Positions 17,949 to 27,478 of a DNA stretch of 64,000 bases are shown piece after piece. The position numbers were made by a program, and so were the translations under genes. The notes under the pieces were generated by a model. The model was given only the letters and a program-made list of their open reading frames with translations. It searched no databases and had not been told where the DNA came from. The stretch's first letter is position 1; each line of letters starts with the position of its first letter. Source of the stretch: Denitratisoma sp. DHT3 (GTDB lineage Bacteria; Pseudomonadota; Gammaproteobacteria; Burkholderiales; Rhodocyclaceae); NCBI RefSeq assembly GCF_007833355.1, contig NZ_CP020914.1, forward strand, positions 2,590,047 through 2,654,046. Direction: 5' to 3'.

Positions 17949-19253
17949 ATGGTTCCTCATTTCACCACCGCCCTGACCGGCCCCTTGCTGGCGCTGGAGC
18001 GGCGCTTCCTGGAAAACGTGCCGGCCATCGAGCAATGGCTGCGCGGCGAGTGGCAGGAACACACGCCGCCCTTCTACGCCTCGGTCGATCTGCGCAATGC
18101 CGGCTTCAAGCTGGCGCCGGTGGATACCAATCTGTTCCCCGGCGGCTTCAACAACCTGAACCCGGCCTTTCTGCCGCTCTGCGTGCAGGCCGCCCAGTCG
18201 GCGGTGGAAAAGCTCTGCCCGGAAGCCAAGCGCCTGCTGCTGGTGCCCGAGAACCACACCCGCAACCAGTTCTATCTGCAGAACGTGGCGCAGCTGGCGG
18301 CGATCCTGCGCATGACCGGACTGCATGTCCGCATCGGCTCGCTGCTGCCGGAAATCGAGCAGCCGACGCCGATCGCCCTGCCCGACGGCCATGAACTGCT
18401 GCTGGAACCGCTGCGGCGCCTCGGCGCGGAAAGCCGCCGCCTCGGGCTGGACGGGTTCGACCCCTGCGCCGTCCTGCTCAACAACGATCTCTCCGCCGGG
18501 GTGCCGGCGCTGCTGGAAAACCTGCACGAACAATGGGTGCTGCCGCCGCTGCACGCCGGCTGGCACACGCGTCGCAAGTCGCGCCACTTCACCGCCTACC
18601 GCGAGGTGGCGCACGCCTTCGCCGCGGAATTGGGCATCGACCCCTGGCTGATCGATCCGGAATTCGGCATCTGCGGCCAGGTCGATTTCCATGCCCGCAC
18701 CGGCGAGGAGTGCCTGGCCTCCAACGTCGACATGGTGCTGACGCGCATCCGCGCCAAGTACCGGGAATACGGCATCGAGGCCAAGCCCTTCGTGATCGTC
18801 AAGGCCGACGCCGGCACCTACGGCATGGGCATCATGACGGTCCATGACGCCAGCGAGGTCAAGGCGCTCAACCGGCGCCAGCGCAACAAGATGGCGGTGG
18901 GCAAGGAAGGTCTCCAGGTCACCGAGGTGATCATCCAGGAGGGCGTGCCGACGGTGGAAACCGTGGACGAGGGCAGCGCCGAACCGGTGGTGTACATGAT
19001 CGACCGCTACGTGGTGGGCGGCTTCTACCGCGTCAATGCCTCGCGCGGCATCGACGAGAACCTCAACGCGCCGGGCATGCATTTCAAACCATTGGCTTTC
19101 GAGACCGGCTGCTCCCTGCCCGACGCGGACCAAGGTCCGGACGCGCCGCCCAACCGTTTCTACGCCTACGGCGTGGTGGCGCGGCTGGCGCTGCTGGCCG
19201 CTTCGCTGGAACTGGAACGCAGCGCGCCGCCGCCATCGGCCGATGGCCTCTGA
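17949..19253 (+). CDS. gshA: glutamate-cysteine ligase, proteobacterial type
   Basis: Encodes 434 residues, the length of the distinct glutamate-cysteine ligase family found in betaproteobacteria and cyanobacteria-like lineages (not the E. coli GshA fold). Recognisable blocks are FYASVDLRNAGFKLAPVDTN near 37, NNLNPAF, LLVPENHTRN, DAGTYGMGIM near 293 and YMIDRYVVGGFYRVN near 347. It makes gamma-glutamylcysteine, the first step of glutathione synthesis. Its 3' end overlaps the apbE start by 11 bases. Confidence 0.9.
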   Translation: MVPHFTTALTGPLLALERRFLENVPAIEQWLRGEWQEHTPPFYASVDLRNAGFKLAPVDTNLFPGGFNNLNPAFLPLCVQAAQSAVEKLCPEAKRLLLVPENHTRNQFYLQNVAQLAAILRMTGLHVRIGSLLPEIEQPTPIALPDGHELLLEPLRRLGAESRRLGLDGFDPCAVLLNNDLSAGVPALLENLHEQWVLPPLHAGWHTRRKSRHFTAYREVAHAFAAELGIDPWLIDPEFGICGQVDFHARTGEECLASNVDMVLTRIRAKYREYGIEAKPFVIVKADAGTYGMGIMTVHDASEVKALNRRQRNKMAVGKEGLQVTEVIIQEGVPTVETVDEGSAEPVVYMIDRYVVGGFYRVNASRGIDENLNAPGMHFKPLAFETGCSLPDADQGPDAPPNRFYAYGVVARLALLAASLELERSAPPPSADGL

Positions 19254-20388
19254 GCAGCGGCGCCGCCTGTCGTACCTGCTGCGCCTGCCGCTCCTGCTGC
19301 TGGCGGCCGGGCTGCTGGCGGCCTGCGGCCGGCACGAGGTAATCAACCAGGAATCCTTCGTCTTCGGCACCCGGGTCCAGGTGCTGGTCTGGGGCGAAAC
19401 CGAGGACCGCGCCCGGGCCGCGATCGGCCGGGTGCAGCAGGAATTCGACCGCCTGCACCGGACCTATCACGCCTGGCAACCCTCCGAACTCACCGCTCTC
19501 AATGAAGCCATCGCCGCCGGCCGCCCGCACCGGGTCAGCCCGGAACTGGCGCAGTTGATCACCGACGCCCAGGCCCTCGCCCAGCGTGGCGACTCCCTGT
19601 TCGACCCGGGCATCGGCCGGCTGATCGAACTCTGGGGCTTCCACGACGACACCTTCACCCCGCGCCTGCCCGACCCGGCCCAACTCGACGCGCTGCGCAA
19701 AGCCCGCCCCTCCATCGCCGACCTGCGCTTGCTTCCTTGCGACACCCCTGACAAAACCCAGGCACCGCAACACAATCAACATGCGCCGTCACCTTCCGCC
19801 GCCGCAAGGGAAGAGGAAGCATGGTGCGTCTCCAGTCGGAATCGAGAAGTTGCGCTCGACTTCGGCGGCTACCTGAAGGGCGTGGCGCTGGACCGGGCCG
19901 CCGCCATCCTCGGCCGCCTGGGTATCCGCAACGCCCTGATCAACATCGGCGGCAACATCCTGGCGCTGGGGCAAAAGGGCGACACACCGTGGCGGGTGGG
20001 TATCCAGCATCCGCGCGGCGCCGGGCCGCTGGCCTCGCTGGACCTGCGCGCCGGCGAGGCCATCGGCACCTCCGGCGACTACCAGCGCTATTTCGAACTG
20101 GACGGCAAGCGCTACTGCCATCTGATCGACCCGAACAGCGGCCGCCCCGCCACCGCCACCCAGTCCCTCTCGATCCTGATTCCGCCGGGCCCCCAGGCCG
20201 GCATGTGGTCGGACGCCGCCAGCAAACCCCTGTTCATCGCCGGCGGCGATTGGCCCAAACTGGCGCAGAATATGGGCCTCGCCCAAGTGCTGCGGGTGGA
20301 CGCCGCGGGACGGATTGAAGTGAGCCGAGACATGAAGGCCCGACTGCGTTTCGAGGTTCCGGATTTGGAGATCAGGGAGTTTCCATGA
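19243..20388 (+). CDS. apbE: FAD:protein FMN transferase (ApbE), with an internal insertion
   Basis: Encodes 381 residues and is a predicted lipoprotein (lipobox LAAC, Cys28). ESFVFGTRVQV, EFDRLHRTYHAWQPSEL and the FAD/Mg region DFGGYLKGVALDRA (about 206-219), INIGGNI and GTSGDYQRYFE identify ApbE, which attaches FMN covalently to Thr/Ser of flavoproteins such as NqrC/RnfG-type subunits. Residues ~165-202 are an insertion of low complexity, partly encoded by a hairpin repeat (19792-19814); family members usually have only a short linker there. The small membrane-protein gene downstream overlaps by 4 bases. Confidence 0.92.
   Translation: MASEQRRRLSYLLRLPLLLLAAGLLAACGRHEVINQESFVFGTRVQVLVWGETEDRARAAIGRVQQEFDRLHRTYHAWQPSELTALNEAIAAGRPHRVSPELAQLITDAQALAQRGDSLFDPGIGRLIELWGFHDDTFTPRLPDPAQLDALRKARPSIADLRLLPCDTPDKTQAPQHNQHAPSPSAAAREEEAWCVSSRNREVALDFGGYLKGVALDRAAAILGRLGIRNALINIGGNILALGQKGDTPWRVGIQHPRGAGPLASLDLRAGEAIGTSGDYQRYFELDGKRYCHLIDPNSGRPATATQSLSILIPPGPQAGMWSDAASKPLFIAGGDWPKLAQNMGLAQVLRVDAAGRIEVSRDMKARLRFEVPDLEIREFP
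19792..19814 (+). repeat. shortened M1 hairpin module inside apbE
   Basis: CTTCC (19793-19797) pairs with GGAAG (19809-19813). The loop begins GCCGCCGCAA, matching the loop end of copies C and E (GCCGCGCCGCCGCAA). It is translated in frame within the ApbE insertion. Confidence 0.5.
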
Positions 20389-20582
20389 ACCATGAATTCG
20401 TCGAGCGCCAGGTCCGGCGCGGGGTCGGCGTCGCCACCCTGCGGCGCCTGCGCCGGATGGTGGATGCGGAAAACGCGCAAAACGCGGTGGAGGCCCGCTG
20501 GGCCAGACGCCTGACGGGCCTTTTCCTGTTCCTGGCCGCGGCTTTCGTGGCCGGACTGACCCTCATGAGGATGCGCGGATGA
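20385..20582 (+). CDS. small single-pass membrane protein
   Basis: Encodes 65 residues: a basic, helical N-terminal half (RQVRRGVGVATLRRLRRM) and one membrane segment at about 44-60 (LTGLFLFLAAAFVAGLTLM). The start overlaps the apbE stop and its stop overlaps the EIIA start, both as ATGA-type junctions. Tight coupling on both sides makes a real gene likely despite its size. I recognise no family; the charge pattern predicts a cytoplasmic N-terminus. Confidence 0.7.
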   Translation: MNHEFVERQVRRGVGVATLRRLRRMVDAENAQNAVEARWARRLTGLFLFLAAAFVAGLTLMRMRG

Positions 20583-20968
20583 TCGGCCTGTATCTCATCA
20601 CCCACGGCAGCTACGGCGAGTCCCTGATCCAGTGCGCCTGCCACGTGCTCAACCGGCGCCCGCCGCAAATCGTGCAACTGGGGGTCGCGGCGCAGGACGA
20701 CCCCAGCGACCTGCTGCCCTACGCCCGTCAATTGCTGGCCCTGGCCGACACCGGCGACGGCGCGCTGGTGATGACCGACATCTACGGCGCCACGCCCGCC
20801 AACATCGCCCTGAAGCTGCTGCAGCCGGGCCGCGTCGAGGGCCTGGCCGGCGTCAACCTGCCGATGCTGCTGCGCGCCCTGACCTACCGCGAGAAGGGCA
20901 TGGAGACCCTGCTCGCCCGAGCTACCCAGGGCGGCCGCGACGGTGTGCTGAATATGTTGAATCACTGA
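20579..20968 (+). CDS. PTS EIIA component of the mannose (ManX) family
   Basis: Encodes 129 residues. His9 in LYLITHGSYG is the phosphorylation site of EIIA-Man; VMTDIYGATPANIAL is the second conserved block. No permease (EIIC/EIID) genes accompany it. With PtsN and HPr kinase also encoded in this window, it probably belongs to the regulatory, non-transporting PTS of betaproteobacteria; genes for HPr and EI are not in view. It is translationally coupled to the 65-residue membrane protein. Confidence 0.9.
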   Translation: MIGLYLITHGSYGESLIQCACHVLNRRPPQIVQLGVAAQDDPSDLLPYARQLLALADTGDGALVMTDIYGATPANIALKLLQPGRVEGLAGVNLPMLLRALTYREKGMETLLARATQGGRDGVLNMLNH

Positions 20969-21109
20969 GGCTCGCCCCCTTCGCCCCCCCGCCGGGGGGT
21001 TCGATAGGGCTCGCTGCGCTCGGGTGTTTGGGGGAACGTTGTGGCGGCACCGATAGGATGCGGCTGGCGCCGCGTGCCGCTTTTCCTTGCGGCGGCGCGG
21101 CGGAAAAAC
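20969..21109 (-). repeat. mosaic hairpin repeat, copy C (full length)
   Basis: Copy on the minus strand, beginning immediately after the EIIA stop codon. M1 loop is GCCGCGCCGCCGCAA. A second, partial M1 with altered paired arms (TTCTCC / GGAGAA) follows at 21130-21178. The rest of the gap up to 21360 holds only the etf leader. Confidence 0.85.
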
Positions 21110-21129
21110 TTTTTCGGCATTCCATCCCT

Positions 21130-21178
21130 TCGCCATTCTCCGGGGCGGTGCGGCGGAGAAGCTCTGTCGGGCGTTCCC
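21130..21178 (-). repeat. partial mosaic hairpin repeat (M1 variant)
   Basis: Read on the minus strand: CCCGACAGAGC, then TTCTCC, loop GCCGCACCGCCCC, then GGAGAA. Relative to copy A, both arms carry compensating changes. Confidence 0.65.
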
Positions 21179-21286
21179 CTTGCAAATCTCTGCGCTTGGG
21201 TGTTCGGGGGCGGGAATTCCGTCCCCAAATCAGGGAATTGCGGCTGAATTGCGAACAAAGGGCCGGTCGTATAACACGGTCTTCAG

Positions 21287-21292
21287 TATAAT
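21287..21292 (+). promoter_or_regulatory. candidate -10 box of etfBA
   Basis: A consensus TATAAT lies 68 bases upstream of the etfB start in the only non-repeat part of the gap. No good -35 sits at the ideal distance, so the assignment is tentative. Confidence 0.35.
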
Positions 21293-21360
21293 CGTGGGCT
21301 TTGTTGTGCCAGAGTGCCGTGCCCAGTGGGTGCGGGGGAAAAATTTCGGAGAACACATCC

Positions 21361-22110
21361 ATGAAGATCCTCGTAGCGGTCAAGCGGGTGGTCGATTACA
21401 ACGTCAAGATCCGCGTCAAGTCGGACAAGACGGGTGTCGAAACCGCCGACGTCAAGTTTTCCATGAACCCCTTCGACGAAATCGCGGTGGAAGAAGCCGT
21501 GCGTCTGAAGGAAAAGGGTGTCGCCACGGAAGTGGTGGCCGTTTCCCTGGGCGTGGCCCAGTGCCAGGAAACCATCCGCACCGCGCTCGCCATGGGCGCC
21601 GACCGCGGCATCCACGTCCAGACCGACGCCGAGTTGCAGCCCCTGGCCGTGGCCAAGCTGCTCAAGGCCGTCTGCGACAAGGAACAGCCCCAGCTGGTGA
21701 TCGTCGGCAAGCAGGCCATCGACGACGACTGCAGCCAGACCGGCCAGATGCTGGCCGCGCTGGCCGGCTGGTCGCAGGGCACCTTCGCCTCCAAGGTCGA
21801 GGTCAACGGTTCCGAGCTGAACGTCACCCGTGAAGTGGATGGCGGCCTCCAGTCCGTCACCCTCAAGCTGCCGGCCGTGGTCACCACCGACCTGCGCCTG
21901 AACGAGCCGCGCTACGCCTCGCTGCCCAACATCATGAAGGCGAAGAAGAAGCCCATCGACGCCCTCACCCCCGAGGCCCTGGGCGTGGACATCGCCCCCC
22001 GCCTGGTGACCCTCAAGGTCGAGGAGCCCGCCAAGCGCCAGGGCGGCAAGAAAGTCGAGACCGTCGCCGAGCTGGTCGACAAACTGAAGAACGAAGCGAG
22101 GATCATCTAA
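21361..22110 (+). CDS. etfB: electron transfer flavoprotein, beta subunit
   Basis: Encodes 249 residues. [20 protein letters not shown], then [18 protein letters not shown] and the ETF-beta signature region [21 protein letters not shown] near 120-140 identify it. The beta subunit binds AMP and docks acyl-CoA dehydrogenases. The ATG at 21361 follows a GGAGA box; a longer upstream frame is rejected because it adds sequence not seen in the family. etfA follows directly. Confidence 0.96.
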   Translation: MKILVAVKRVVDYNVKIRVKSDKTGVETADVKFSMNPFDEIAVEEAVRLKEKGVATEVVAVSLGVAQCQETIRTALAMGADRGIHVQTDAELQPLAVAKLLKAVCDKEQPQLVIVGKQAIDDDCSQTGQMLAALAGWSQGTFASKVEVNGSELNVTREVDGGLQSVTLKLPAVVTTDLRLNEPRYASLPNIMKAKKKPIDALTPEALGVDIAPRLVTLKVEEPAKRQGGKKVETVAELVDKLKNEARII

Positions 22111-23049
22111 ATGGCCATCCTGGTTTTTGCGGAACACACCGCCACCGCCCTCAAGCCCGACACTCTGAAGGCCGTCACGGCCGCCGCCGCGATCGGCGGC
22201 GACATCCATCTGCTGGTCGTCGGCGGCCAGGCGGCCGCCGACGCCGCCGCCAAGGTGGCCGGCGTCGCCAAGGTGCTGCTGGTGGACAACCCCGCCTATG
22301 AGCATCTGATGGCCGAGACCGTCGCCCCCCTGCTGGTGAACCTGGCCAAGAACTACAGCCACGTCGTCGCCGCCGCCACCACCACGGGCAAGAACGTCAT
22401 GCCGCGCGTCGCCGCGCTGCTGGACGTGGCCCAGATCACCGACGTGATCCAGGTGGTCGCCGCCGACACCTTCGTGCGCCCGATCTACGCCGGCAACGCC
22501 ATGGCCACCGTGCAGTCCAAGGACGCGATCAAGGTGCTGACCGTGCGTGGCGCCGCTTTCGGCGCGGCTGCGGCTGAAGGCGGAAACGGCGCCGTCGAGA
22601 AGATCGACGCCCCCGCCGCCAGCGACCTGTCCCGCTACGTCAGCGAGGAAATCGCCAAGTCCGAGCGCCCCGAGCTGACCGCCGCGCGCGTCATCGTCTC
22701 CGGCGGCCGCGGCATGCAAAGCGGCGACAACTTCAAGATGCTCGACGAAGTGGCCGACAAGCTGGGCGCCGCCGTCGGTGCCTCGCGCGCCGCCGTCGAT
22801 GCGGGCTTCGCCCCCAACGACTACCAGGTCGGCCAGACCGGCAAGATCGTCGCCCCCGAGCTGTACATCGCCGTCGGCATCTCCGGCGCGATCCAGCATC
22901 TGGCCGGCATGAAGGACTCCAAGGTGATCGTCGCCATCAACAAGGACCCGGACGCGCCGATCTTCCAGATCGCCGACTACGGCCTCGTCGCCGACCTGTT
23001 CCAGGCCGTGCCGGAACTCTCCGCCGAGCTGGACAAGGCCAAGGCCTGA
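22111..23049 (+). CDS. etfA: electron transfer flavoprotein, alpha subunit
   Basis: Encodes 312 residues. The C-terminal FAD-binding domain is clear: [37 protein letters not shown] and [20 protein letters not shown], ending with [20 protein letters not shown]. It carries electrons from acyl-CoA and related dehydrogenases to ETF-quinone oxidoreductase. Start immediately follows the etfB stop. It is followed by a strong terminator, so the downstream beta-oxidation gene is expressed separately. Confidence 0.97.
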   Translation: MAILVFAEHTATALKPDTLKAVTAAAAIGGDIHLLVVGGQAAADAAAKVAGVAKVLLVDNPAYEHLMAETVAPLLVNLAKNYSHVVAAATTTGKNVMPRVAALLDVAQITDVIQVVAADTFVRPIYAGNAMATVQSKDAIKVLTVRGAAFGAAAAEGGNGAVEKIDAPAASDLSRYVSEEIAKSERPELTAARVIVSGGRGMQSGDNFKMLDEVADKLGAAVGASRAAVDAGFAPNDYQVGQTGKIVAPELYIAVGISGAIQHLAGMKDSKVIVAINKDPDAPIFQIADYGLVADLFQAVPELSAELDKAKA

Positions 23050-23070
23050 CGACCAGGCGGCCTGAAGTCG

Positions 23071-23097
23071 AAGGGGAGCCCGCGGGCTCCCCTTTTT
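23071..23097 (+). terminator. intrinsic terminator of etfBA
   Basis: AAGGGGAGCCC pairs with GGGCTCCCCTT, centred at 23083, and is followed by five T residues (23093-23097). Confidence 0.85.
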
Positions 23098-23210
23098 CGT
23101 TGACCGCCCCAGGCGATGTAATTGTTTCCAAAACAACTACAATCATGCGCTTGCAACTGATAGGGCAAAGATACAATCCCCATGATTACTGGGCATATAA
23201 AATTCATCCT

Positions 23211-23259
23211 TTGACAGACATCCATGATTGTTTCCATAAAAGAAACAATCATGGATGTC
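23211..23259 (+). promoter_or_regulatory. promoter with overlapping 18-bp palindromic operator upstream of the fused beta-oxidation gene
   Basis: TTGACA (23211-23216) and CATAAA (23235-23240), spaced 18 bases, form a good sigma-70-like promoter. A perfect 18-bp inverted repeat (23217-23234 with 23242-23259, 7-nt spacer) starts right after the -35 and spans the -10. Its inner core is GATTGTTTC...GAAACAATC. A degenerate relative of the same word (ATTGTTTCC...AATCATG) lies about 100 bases upstream, near 23120-23146. This is the layout of a repressor site, possibly TetR-type. Confidence 0.65.
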
Positions 23260-23336
23260 GCCGCCTCCCACGCTCTGTTATTCTTCGCGCCGCCCCGGAA
23301 AACCGGGATCGATCGCGCCGCGACAGGAGTCCCCCC

Positions 23337-25454
23337 ATGCGACATCTCAAACTCGAAATCGATGCCCAGGGCATCGCCCTGCTCACCATCGACGCCGCCG
23401 ACCGGCCGATGAACGTACTGATGCCGGAGATGGAGGCCGAGTTGGCCGAAGTCGTGGCGCAGGTGCGCGGCGACCAGGCCATCCGCGGCCTGATCATCGT
23501 TTCCGGCAAGGCCAACGGCTTCATCGCCGGCGCCGACCTGAAGGAATTCGTCGAAGCCTACGAGCGCGGCACCACGCCGGAGCAGGGCGCCGAGCGCAGC
23601 CGCAAGTTCCAGCGGCTGTTCCGCGATCTGGAGACCTGCGGCAAGCCGGTGGCCATCGCGATGAACGGCCTGGCGCTGGGCGGCGGTCTGGAACTCTGCC
23701 TGGCCGGCCATTACCGGGTGCTGGGCGACAATCCCAAGGCCGTGGTGGGCCTGCCCGAATGCGGCATCGGCCTCCTGCCCGGCGCCGGCGGCACCCAGCG
23801 CCTGCCGCGCCTGATCGGCGTCGAGGCGGCGCTGCCGATGATGCTCGCCGGACGTCACGTCAAACCGGCGGAAGCCCTGAAGCTGGGCATCGTCCATGAA
23901 CTGGCGGCGCCCGGCGACGAAGTGGCCGCCGCCCGGCGCTGGCTCGAAAGCGGGCCGGACCCGCGCCAGCCCTGGGATCGCCCTGGCTTCAGCGCGGCGC
24001 CGGCGGCTGAATTCGTCGCCGAGACGCGGGAGCGCACCCTGCGCGACACCCACGGCAACTACCCGGCGCCCCTGGCGATCCTGAACTGCGTGGAGGAGGG
24101 CGTGCCGCTGCCGATCGACGCCGGCCTCGAAGTGGAGGCCCGCAATTTCGGCCAACTGCTGGCCGGCCCGGTGGCGCGCAACCTGATCCGCACCACCTTC
24201 ATCAACCGCGGCCTGGCCGACAAGCTGGCGCGGCGGCCGAAGGGCGTCGACAAGCAGCCGGCGCAGAAGCTGGCGGTGCTCGGCGCCGGCATGATGGGCG
24301 GCGGCATCGCCTTCGCCGCGGCCCAGGCCGGGATTCCGGTGGTGCTGCTGGACGCCGGCGCCGACCTGGCGGCGGCGGCGCGCGACGCCATCGCCGCCCG
24401 CCTCGCCCAGGACGTGGCCAAGGGCCGCCTGGCGCAGGACAAGGCCGACGCCCTGCTGGCGCGCATCGTTCCCACCGCCGACTACGCGCTGCTGGCCGAC
24501 TGCGATTTCGCGATCGAGGCGGTGCTCGAGGACGCGGCGGTCAAGGCGCAGGTGATCGCCCGGGCCGAGGCCGCCCTGCCGGCCACGGCGGTGTTCGCCA
24601 GCAACACCTCGGCACTGCCGATCGGCGGCCTGGCGCGGACGGCGCAGCGCCCCGAGCGTTTCGTCGGCATGCATTTCTTCTCGCCGGTGGAGCGCATGGC
24701 ACTGGTGGAGATCATCGCCGCCGCCGCGACGACGCCGCAGACGGTGGCGCGCGCGTTCGACCTGGCCGGCCAATTGCGCAAGACGCCGATCCTGGTCAAT
24801 GACGGTCCCGGCTTCTACAGCACCCGGGTGGTCAACGCCTACATCAACGAGGGCCTGCAACTGCTGCGCCAGGGCGTCGCCCCGGCGCTGATCGAGGACG
24901 CCGCGCGCCAGGCCGGGATGCCGGTGGGGCCGCTGGCCCTGGCCGACGAAGTGAGCCTGGACCTGGGCCTGCGCATCGCCCGCGAGGTGGCGGGCGATGC
25001 CGCCGGCCACGGCTGCGCCGCCGTGCTGGAGCGGATGGTGGGCGAAGCGCGCCGCGCCGGGCGCAAGTCCGGCGGCGGCTTCTACGACTATCCGGCGGGT
25101 GCGCCCAAGCAGCTCTGGTCCGGCCTGGCCGGTCTCTATCCGCCGGCGCCGGTCCAGCCCGCCGTCGCCGAGGTGAAGCAGCGCCTGCTCTACGCCCAGG
25201 CGCTGGAGGCCGCGCGCTGCGTCGAGAACGGCGTGGTGACCCACATGGCGGACGCGGACCTGGGCTCACTGCTGGGCTGGGGCTTCCCGTCCTGGACCGG
25301 CGGCGCCCTGTCGCTGATCGACACCCTGGGACTGCCGGTCTTCGTCGCCGAATGCCGATATCTGGCGGAACGGCACGGCGCCCACTTCGCGCCCTCCGCC
25401 TGGCTCCAGGCGAAAGCGGCGCGCGGCGAGAGTTTCTATCCGCCGCTTGGGTAG
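23337..25454 (+). CDS. bifunctional enoyl-CoA hydratase / 3-hydroxyacyl-CoA dehydrogenase (FadB/FadJ type)
   Basis: Encodes 705 residues. The N-terminal crotonase domain (1-~190) shows the oxyanion segment IAGADLKEF near 62-70 and two catalytic glutamates in GGLELCLAG and [15 protein letters not shown]. The dehydrogenase domain starts near 310 with the NAD motif [10 protein letters not shown] and has the catalytic His in [11 protein letters not shown] near 444, then [19 protein letters not shown]. It performs steps two and three of beta-oxidation. The start at 23337 has CAGGAG upstream; upstream open frame overlaps the operator. No thiolase partner gene is adjacent. ETF genes just upstream supply the electron acceptor for the first step. 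Confidence 0.93.
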   Translation: MRHLKLEIDAQGIALLTIDAADRPMNVLMPEMEAELAEVVAQVRGDQAIRGLIIVSGKANGFIAGADLKEFVEAYERGTTPEQGAERSRKFQRLFRDLETCGKPVAIAMNGLALGGGLELCLAGHYRVLGDNPKAVVGLPECGIGLLPGAGGTQRLPRLIGVEAALPMMLAGRHVKPAEALKLGIVHELAAPGDEVAAARRWLESGPDPRQPWDRPGFSAAPAAEFVAETRERTLRDTHGNYPAPLAILNCVEEGVPLPIDAGLEVEARNFGQLLAGPVARNLIRTTFINRGLADKLARRPKGVDKQPAQKLAVLGAGMMGGGIAFAAAQAGIPVVLLDAGADLAAAARDAIAARLAQDVAKGRLAQDKADALLARIVPTADYALLADCDFAIEAVLEDAAVKAQVIARAEAALPATAVFASNTSALPIGGLARTAQRPERFVGMHFFSPVERMALVEIIAAAATTPQTVARAFDLAGQLRKTPILVNDGPGFYSTRVVNAYINEGLQLLRQGVAPALIEDAARQAGMPVGPLALADEVSLDLGLRIAREVAGDAAGHGCAAVLERMVGEARRAGRKSGGGFYDYPAGAPKQLWSGLAGLYPPAPVQPAVAEVKQRLLYAQALEAARCVENGVVTHMADADLGSLLGWGFPSWTGGALSLIDTLGLPVFVAECRYLAERHGAHFAPSAWLQAKAARGESFYPPLG

Positions 25455-25461
25455 ATAGACG

Positions 25462-25607
25462 CCCGCCCCCCTTCGCCCCCCTCCGGGGGGGGCGATACTG
25501 CTCGCTGCGCTCGATGTTACGGGGAACGCTGTAGCGGCACCGATGCGTTGCGCCTCCGGCGCGCGCCGCTTTCCCTTGGGACGGCCCGGCGGGAAAGCTC
25601 TGTCGGG
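25462..25607 (-). repeat. mosaic hairpin repeat, copy D
   Basis: Full copy on the minus strand. Its M1 stem is GCTTTCCC / GGGAAAGC, changed on both arms relative to copy A, with loop GCCGGGCCGTCCCAA. It forms an inverted pair with copy E. Confidence 0.85.
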
Positions 25608-25697
25608 ATCTCTGGCTCATCCCCTTTCGCCCGGGATAGACGTACCCTTTTCCGGGAGACGAAAGGGGAGGGCCGAAACGGAGCGGGCATGAACCCG

Positions 25698-25841
25698 AGC
25701 TTTTCCGCCGCGCCGCCGCAAGGAAAAGCGGCACGCGGCGCCAGCCGCGAACAGCACAATGCCCAAACGCCAGGCTCCCCCAAACAGCCCGAGCGCAGCG
25801 AGCCGATGAGAACCCCCCGCGAGGGGGGCGAAGGGGGGCGG
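25698..25841 (+). repeat. mosaic hairpin repeat, copy E
   Basis: Full-length copy on the plus strand with M1 loop GCCGCGCCGCCGCAA. Copies D and E face each other, and the 90 bases between them also contain complementary words (CCCCTTTCG / CGAAAGGGG). The whole 25460-25845 gap between the fused beta-oxidation gene and ribBA is therefore a long imperfect inverted repeat with no gene. Confidence 0.85.
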
Positions 25842-25891
25842 GTCCGTTTCCAGCGTAAAATGCGCCCCTTCCCCTAGCAAAGACCCCCATC

Positions 25892-27004
25892 ATGAGCATC
25901 GCCTCCACCGAGGAAATCATCGCCGACATCCGCGCCGGACGCATGGTGATCCTCGTCGACGAAGAGGATCGGGAGAACGAGGGCGACCTGGTGATGGCCG
26001 CCGAACACGTCACTCCCGAAGCCATCAACTTCATGGCCAAGTTCGGCCGCGGCCTGATCTGCCTGACCCTGACCCAGGCCCGCTGCGCCCAGTTGGACCT
26101 GCCCCTGATGGTCACCGACAACCGCACCCCGCACGGCACCGCGTTCACCATGTCGATCGAGGCGGCCGAAGGCGTCACCACCGGCATTTCCGCCTATGAC
26201 CGGGCGCTGACCGTGCAGGCGGCCGTCAAGCGCAACGCCGCGCCCAGCGACCTGGTCCAGCCGGGGCACATCTTCCCGCTGATGGCGAGGAACGGCGGCG
26301 TCCTGGTGCGCGCCGGCCACACCGAGGCCGGCTGCGATTTCGCCGCCCTGGCGGGGCTGGAGCCCGCCGCCGTGATCTGCGAGATCCTCAAGGACGACGG
26401 CACCATGGCGCGGCTGCCCGACCTGCTGGAATTCGCCCCCCTGCACGGCCTGAAGATCGGCACCATCCGCGACCTGATCCACTACCGCAGCGAAAACGAG
26501 AAGCTGGTGGAGCGGGTGGCGGAGAACGTGATCCAGACCCGCCACGGCCCCTTCCGCGCGCTGGCCTATGTCGAGAAGACCAGCGGCGAAACCCACCTGG
26601 CCCTGACCCACGGCGAGATCAGCGCCGAGGAGGAAACCCTGGTGCGGGTCCATGCCCCGGGTTCGGTGCTGGACCTGCTGGAAACTCCGTCCCGCTTCCA
26701 GTCCTACAGCATCGATCAGGCGATGGAAATCATCGTGCGGCGCGGCAAGGGCGTGATCGTGCTGCTCAACCACCGCGACGTGCAGGAAAAACTCGTCTCG
26801 GCCTTGCAGCGCCAGGCCAGCGATCCGCCGCCCAAGTTCAAGTGGGACCCGCGCACCAACGGCATCGGCGCGCAGATCCTGCGCGACCTCGGCGCCCGCA
26901 ACATCCGCCTGCTTTCCCGCCCCCAGCGCATTCCCAGCATGGAGGGCTTCGACCTTCACGTGGTGGGCCACCTGCTGCCCGAAGACGCCTTCCGCAAGGA
27001 CTGA
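25892..27004 (+). CDS. ribBA: 3,4-dihydroxy-2-butanone 4-phosphate synthase with a degenerate GTP cyclohydrolase II domain
   Basis: Encodes 370 residues. The RibB domain (1-~200) has the acidic active-site segment [13 protein letters not shown] at 23-35 and the HTEAGCDFA block near 145. The C-terminal half has the GCH II fold outline ([45 protein letters not shown]) but lacks the three zinc-binding cysteines and the CDCG-type motif needed for GTP ring opening. As known for several betaproteobacteria, RibA activity must come from another gene. First gene of ribBA-ribH-nusB-thiL-pgpA-pncC. Confidence 0.93.
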   Translation: MSIASTEEIIADIRAGRMVILVDEEDRENEGDLVMAAEHVTPEAINFMAKFGRGLICLTLTQARCAQLDLPLMVTDNRTPHGTAFTMSIEAAEGVTTGISAYDRALTVQAAVKRNAAPSDLVQPGHIFPLMARNGGVLVRAGHTEAGCDFAALAGLEPAAVICEILKDDGTMARLPDLLEFAPLHGLKIGTIRDLIHYRSENEKLVERVAENVIQTRHGPFRALAYVEKTSGETHLALTHGEISAEEETLVRVHAPGSVLDLLETPSRFQSYSIDQAMEIIVRRGKGVIVLLNHRDVQEKLVSALQRQASDPPPKFKWDPRTNGIGAQILRDLGARNIRLLSRPQRIPSMEGFDLHVVGHLLPEDAFRKD

Positions 27005-27007
27005 ACC

Positions 27008-27478
27008 ATGCCCCGCCGCAACGACATTCGCGAACTCGAACCCAATCTCGCCGGCGCCGGCCTGTCCATCGGCCTGGTGATGAGCCGCTTCAACGAGGAC
27101 ATCGGCGACGGCCTGCTCTCCGGCTGCTGCGCGGAGCTGCTGCGCCTGGGCGTGGCCGCCGAGCGCATCACCCTGGCCACCGTGCCCGGCGCCCTGGAAA
27201 TCCCGCTGGTGCTGAAGACCATGGCCCAGAGCGGCAAGTACGACGCCCTGGTGGCGCTGGGCTGCGTGATCCGCGGCGAGACCTACCATTTCGAGATCGT
27301 CTCCAACGAGTCGGCGCGCGGCATCACCGAGGTGCAACTGGCCACCGGCACGCCCATCGCGAACGCGGTGCTGACCACCGAGGACGACGATCAGGCGCTG
27401 GTGCGCATGGTGCAAAAAGGCACCGAGGCGGCGCAGGCGGCCCTGGAAATGTGCCATCTGCTGAAGGCCGTCAAATGA
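27008..27478 (+). CDS. ribH: 6,7-dimethyl-8-ribityllumazine synthase
   Basis: Encodes 156 residues. [12 protein letters not shown] near 27-38, [12 protein letters not shown] near 60 and [18 protein letters not shown] with the proton-donor His near 94 define the active site. It condenses DHBP (from RibBA) with the pyrimidinedione to the substrate of RibE (17330). It begins 3 bases after the ribBA stop and its own stop overlaps the nusB start. Confidence 0.97.
   Translation: MPRRNDIRELEPNLAGAGLSIGLVMSRFNEDIGDGLLSGCCAELLRLGVAAERITLATVPGALEIPLVLKTMAQSGKYDALVALGCVIRGETYHFEIVSNESARGITEVQLATGTPIANAVLTTEDDDQALVRMVQKGTEAAQAALEMCHLLKAVK

Noticed and set aside
25352..25877. Short frames in the D/E repeat pair before ribBA
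   Set aside because: All are translations of the inverted repeats in various frames, with no conserved protein features.
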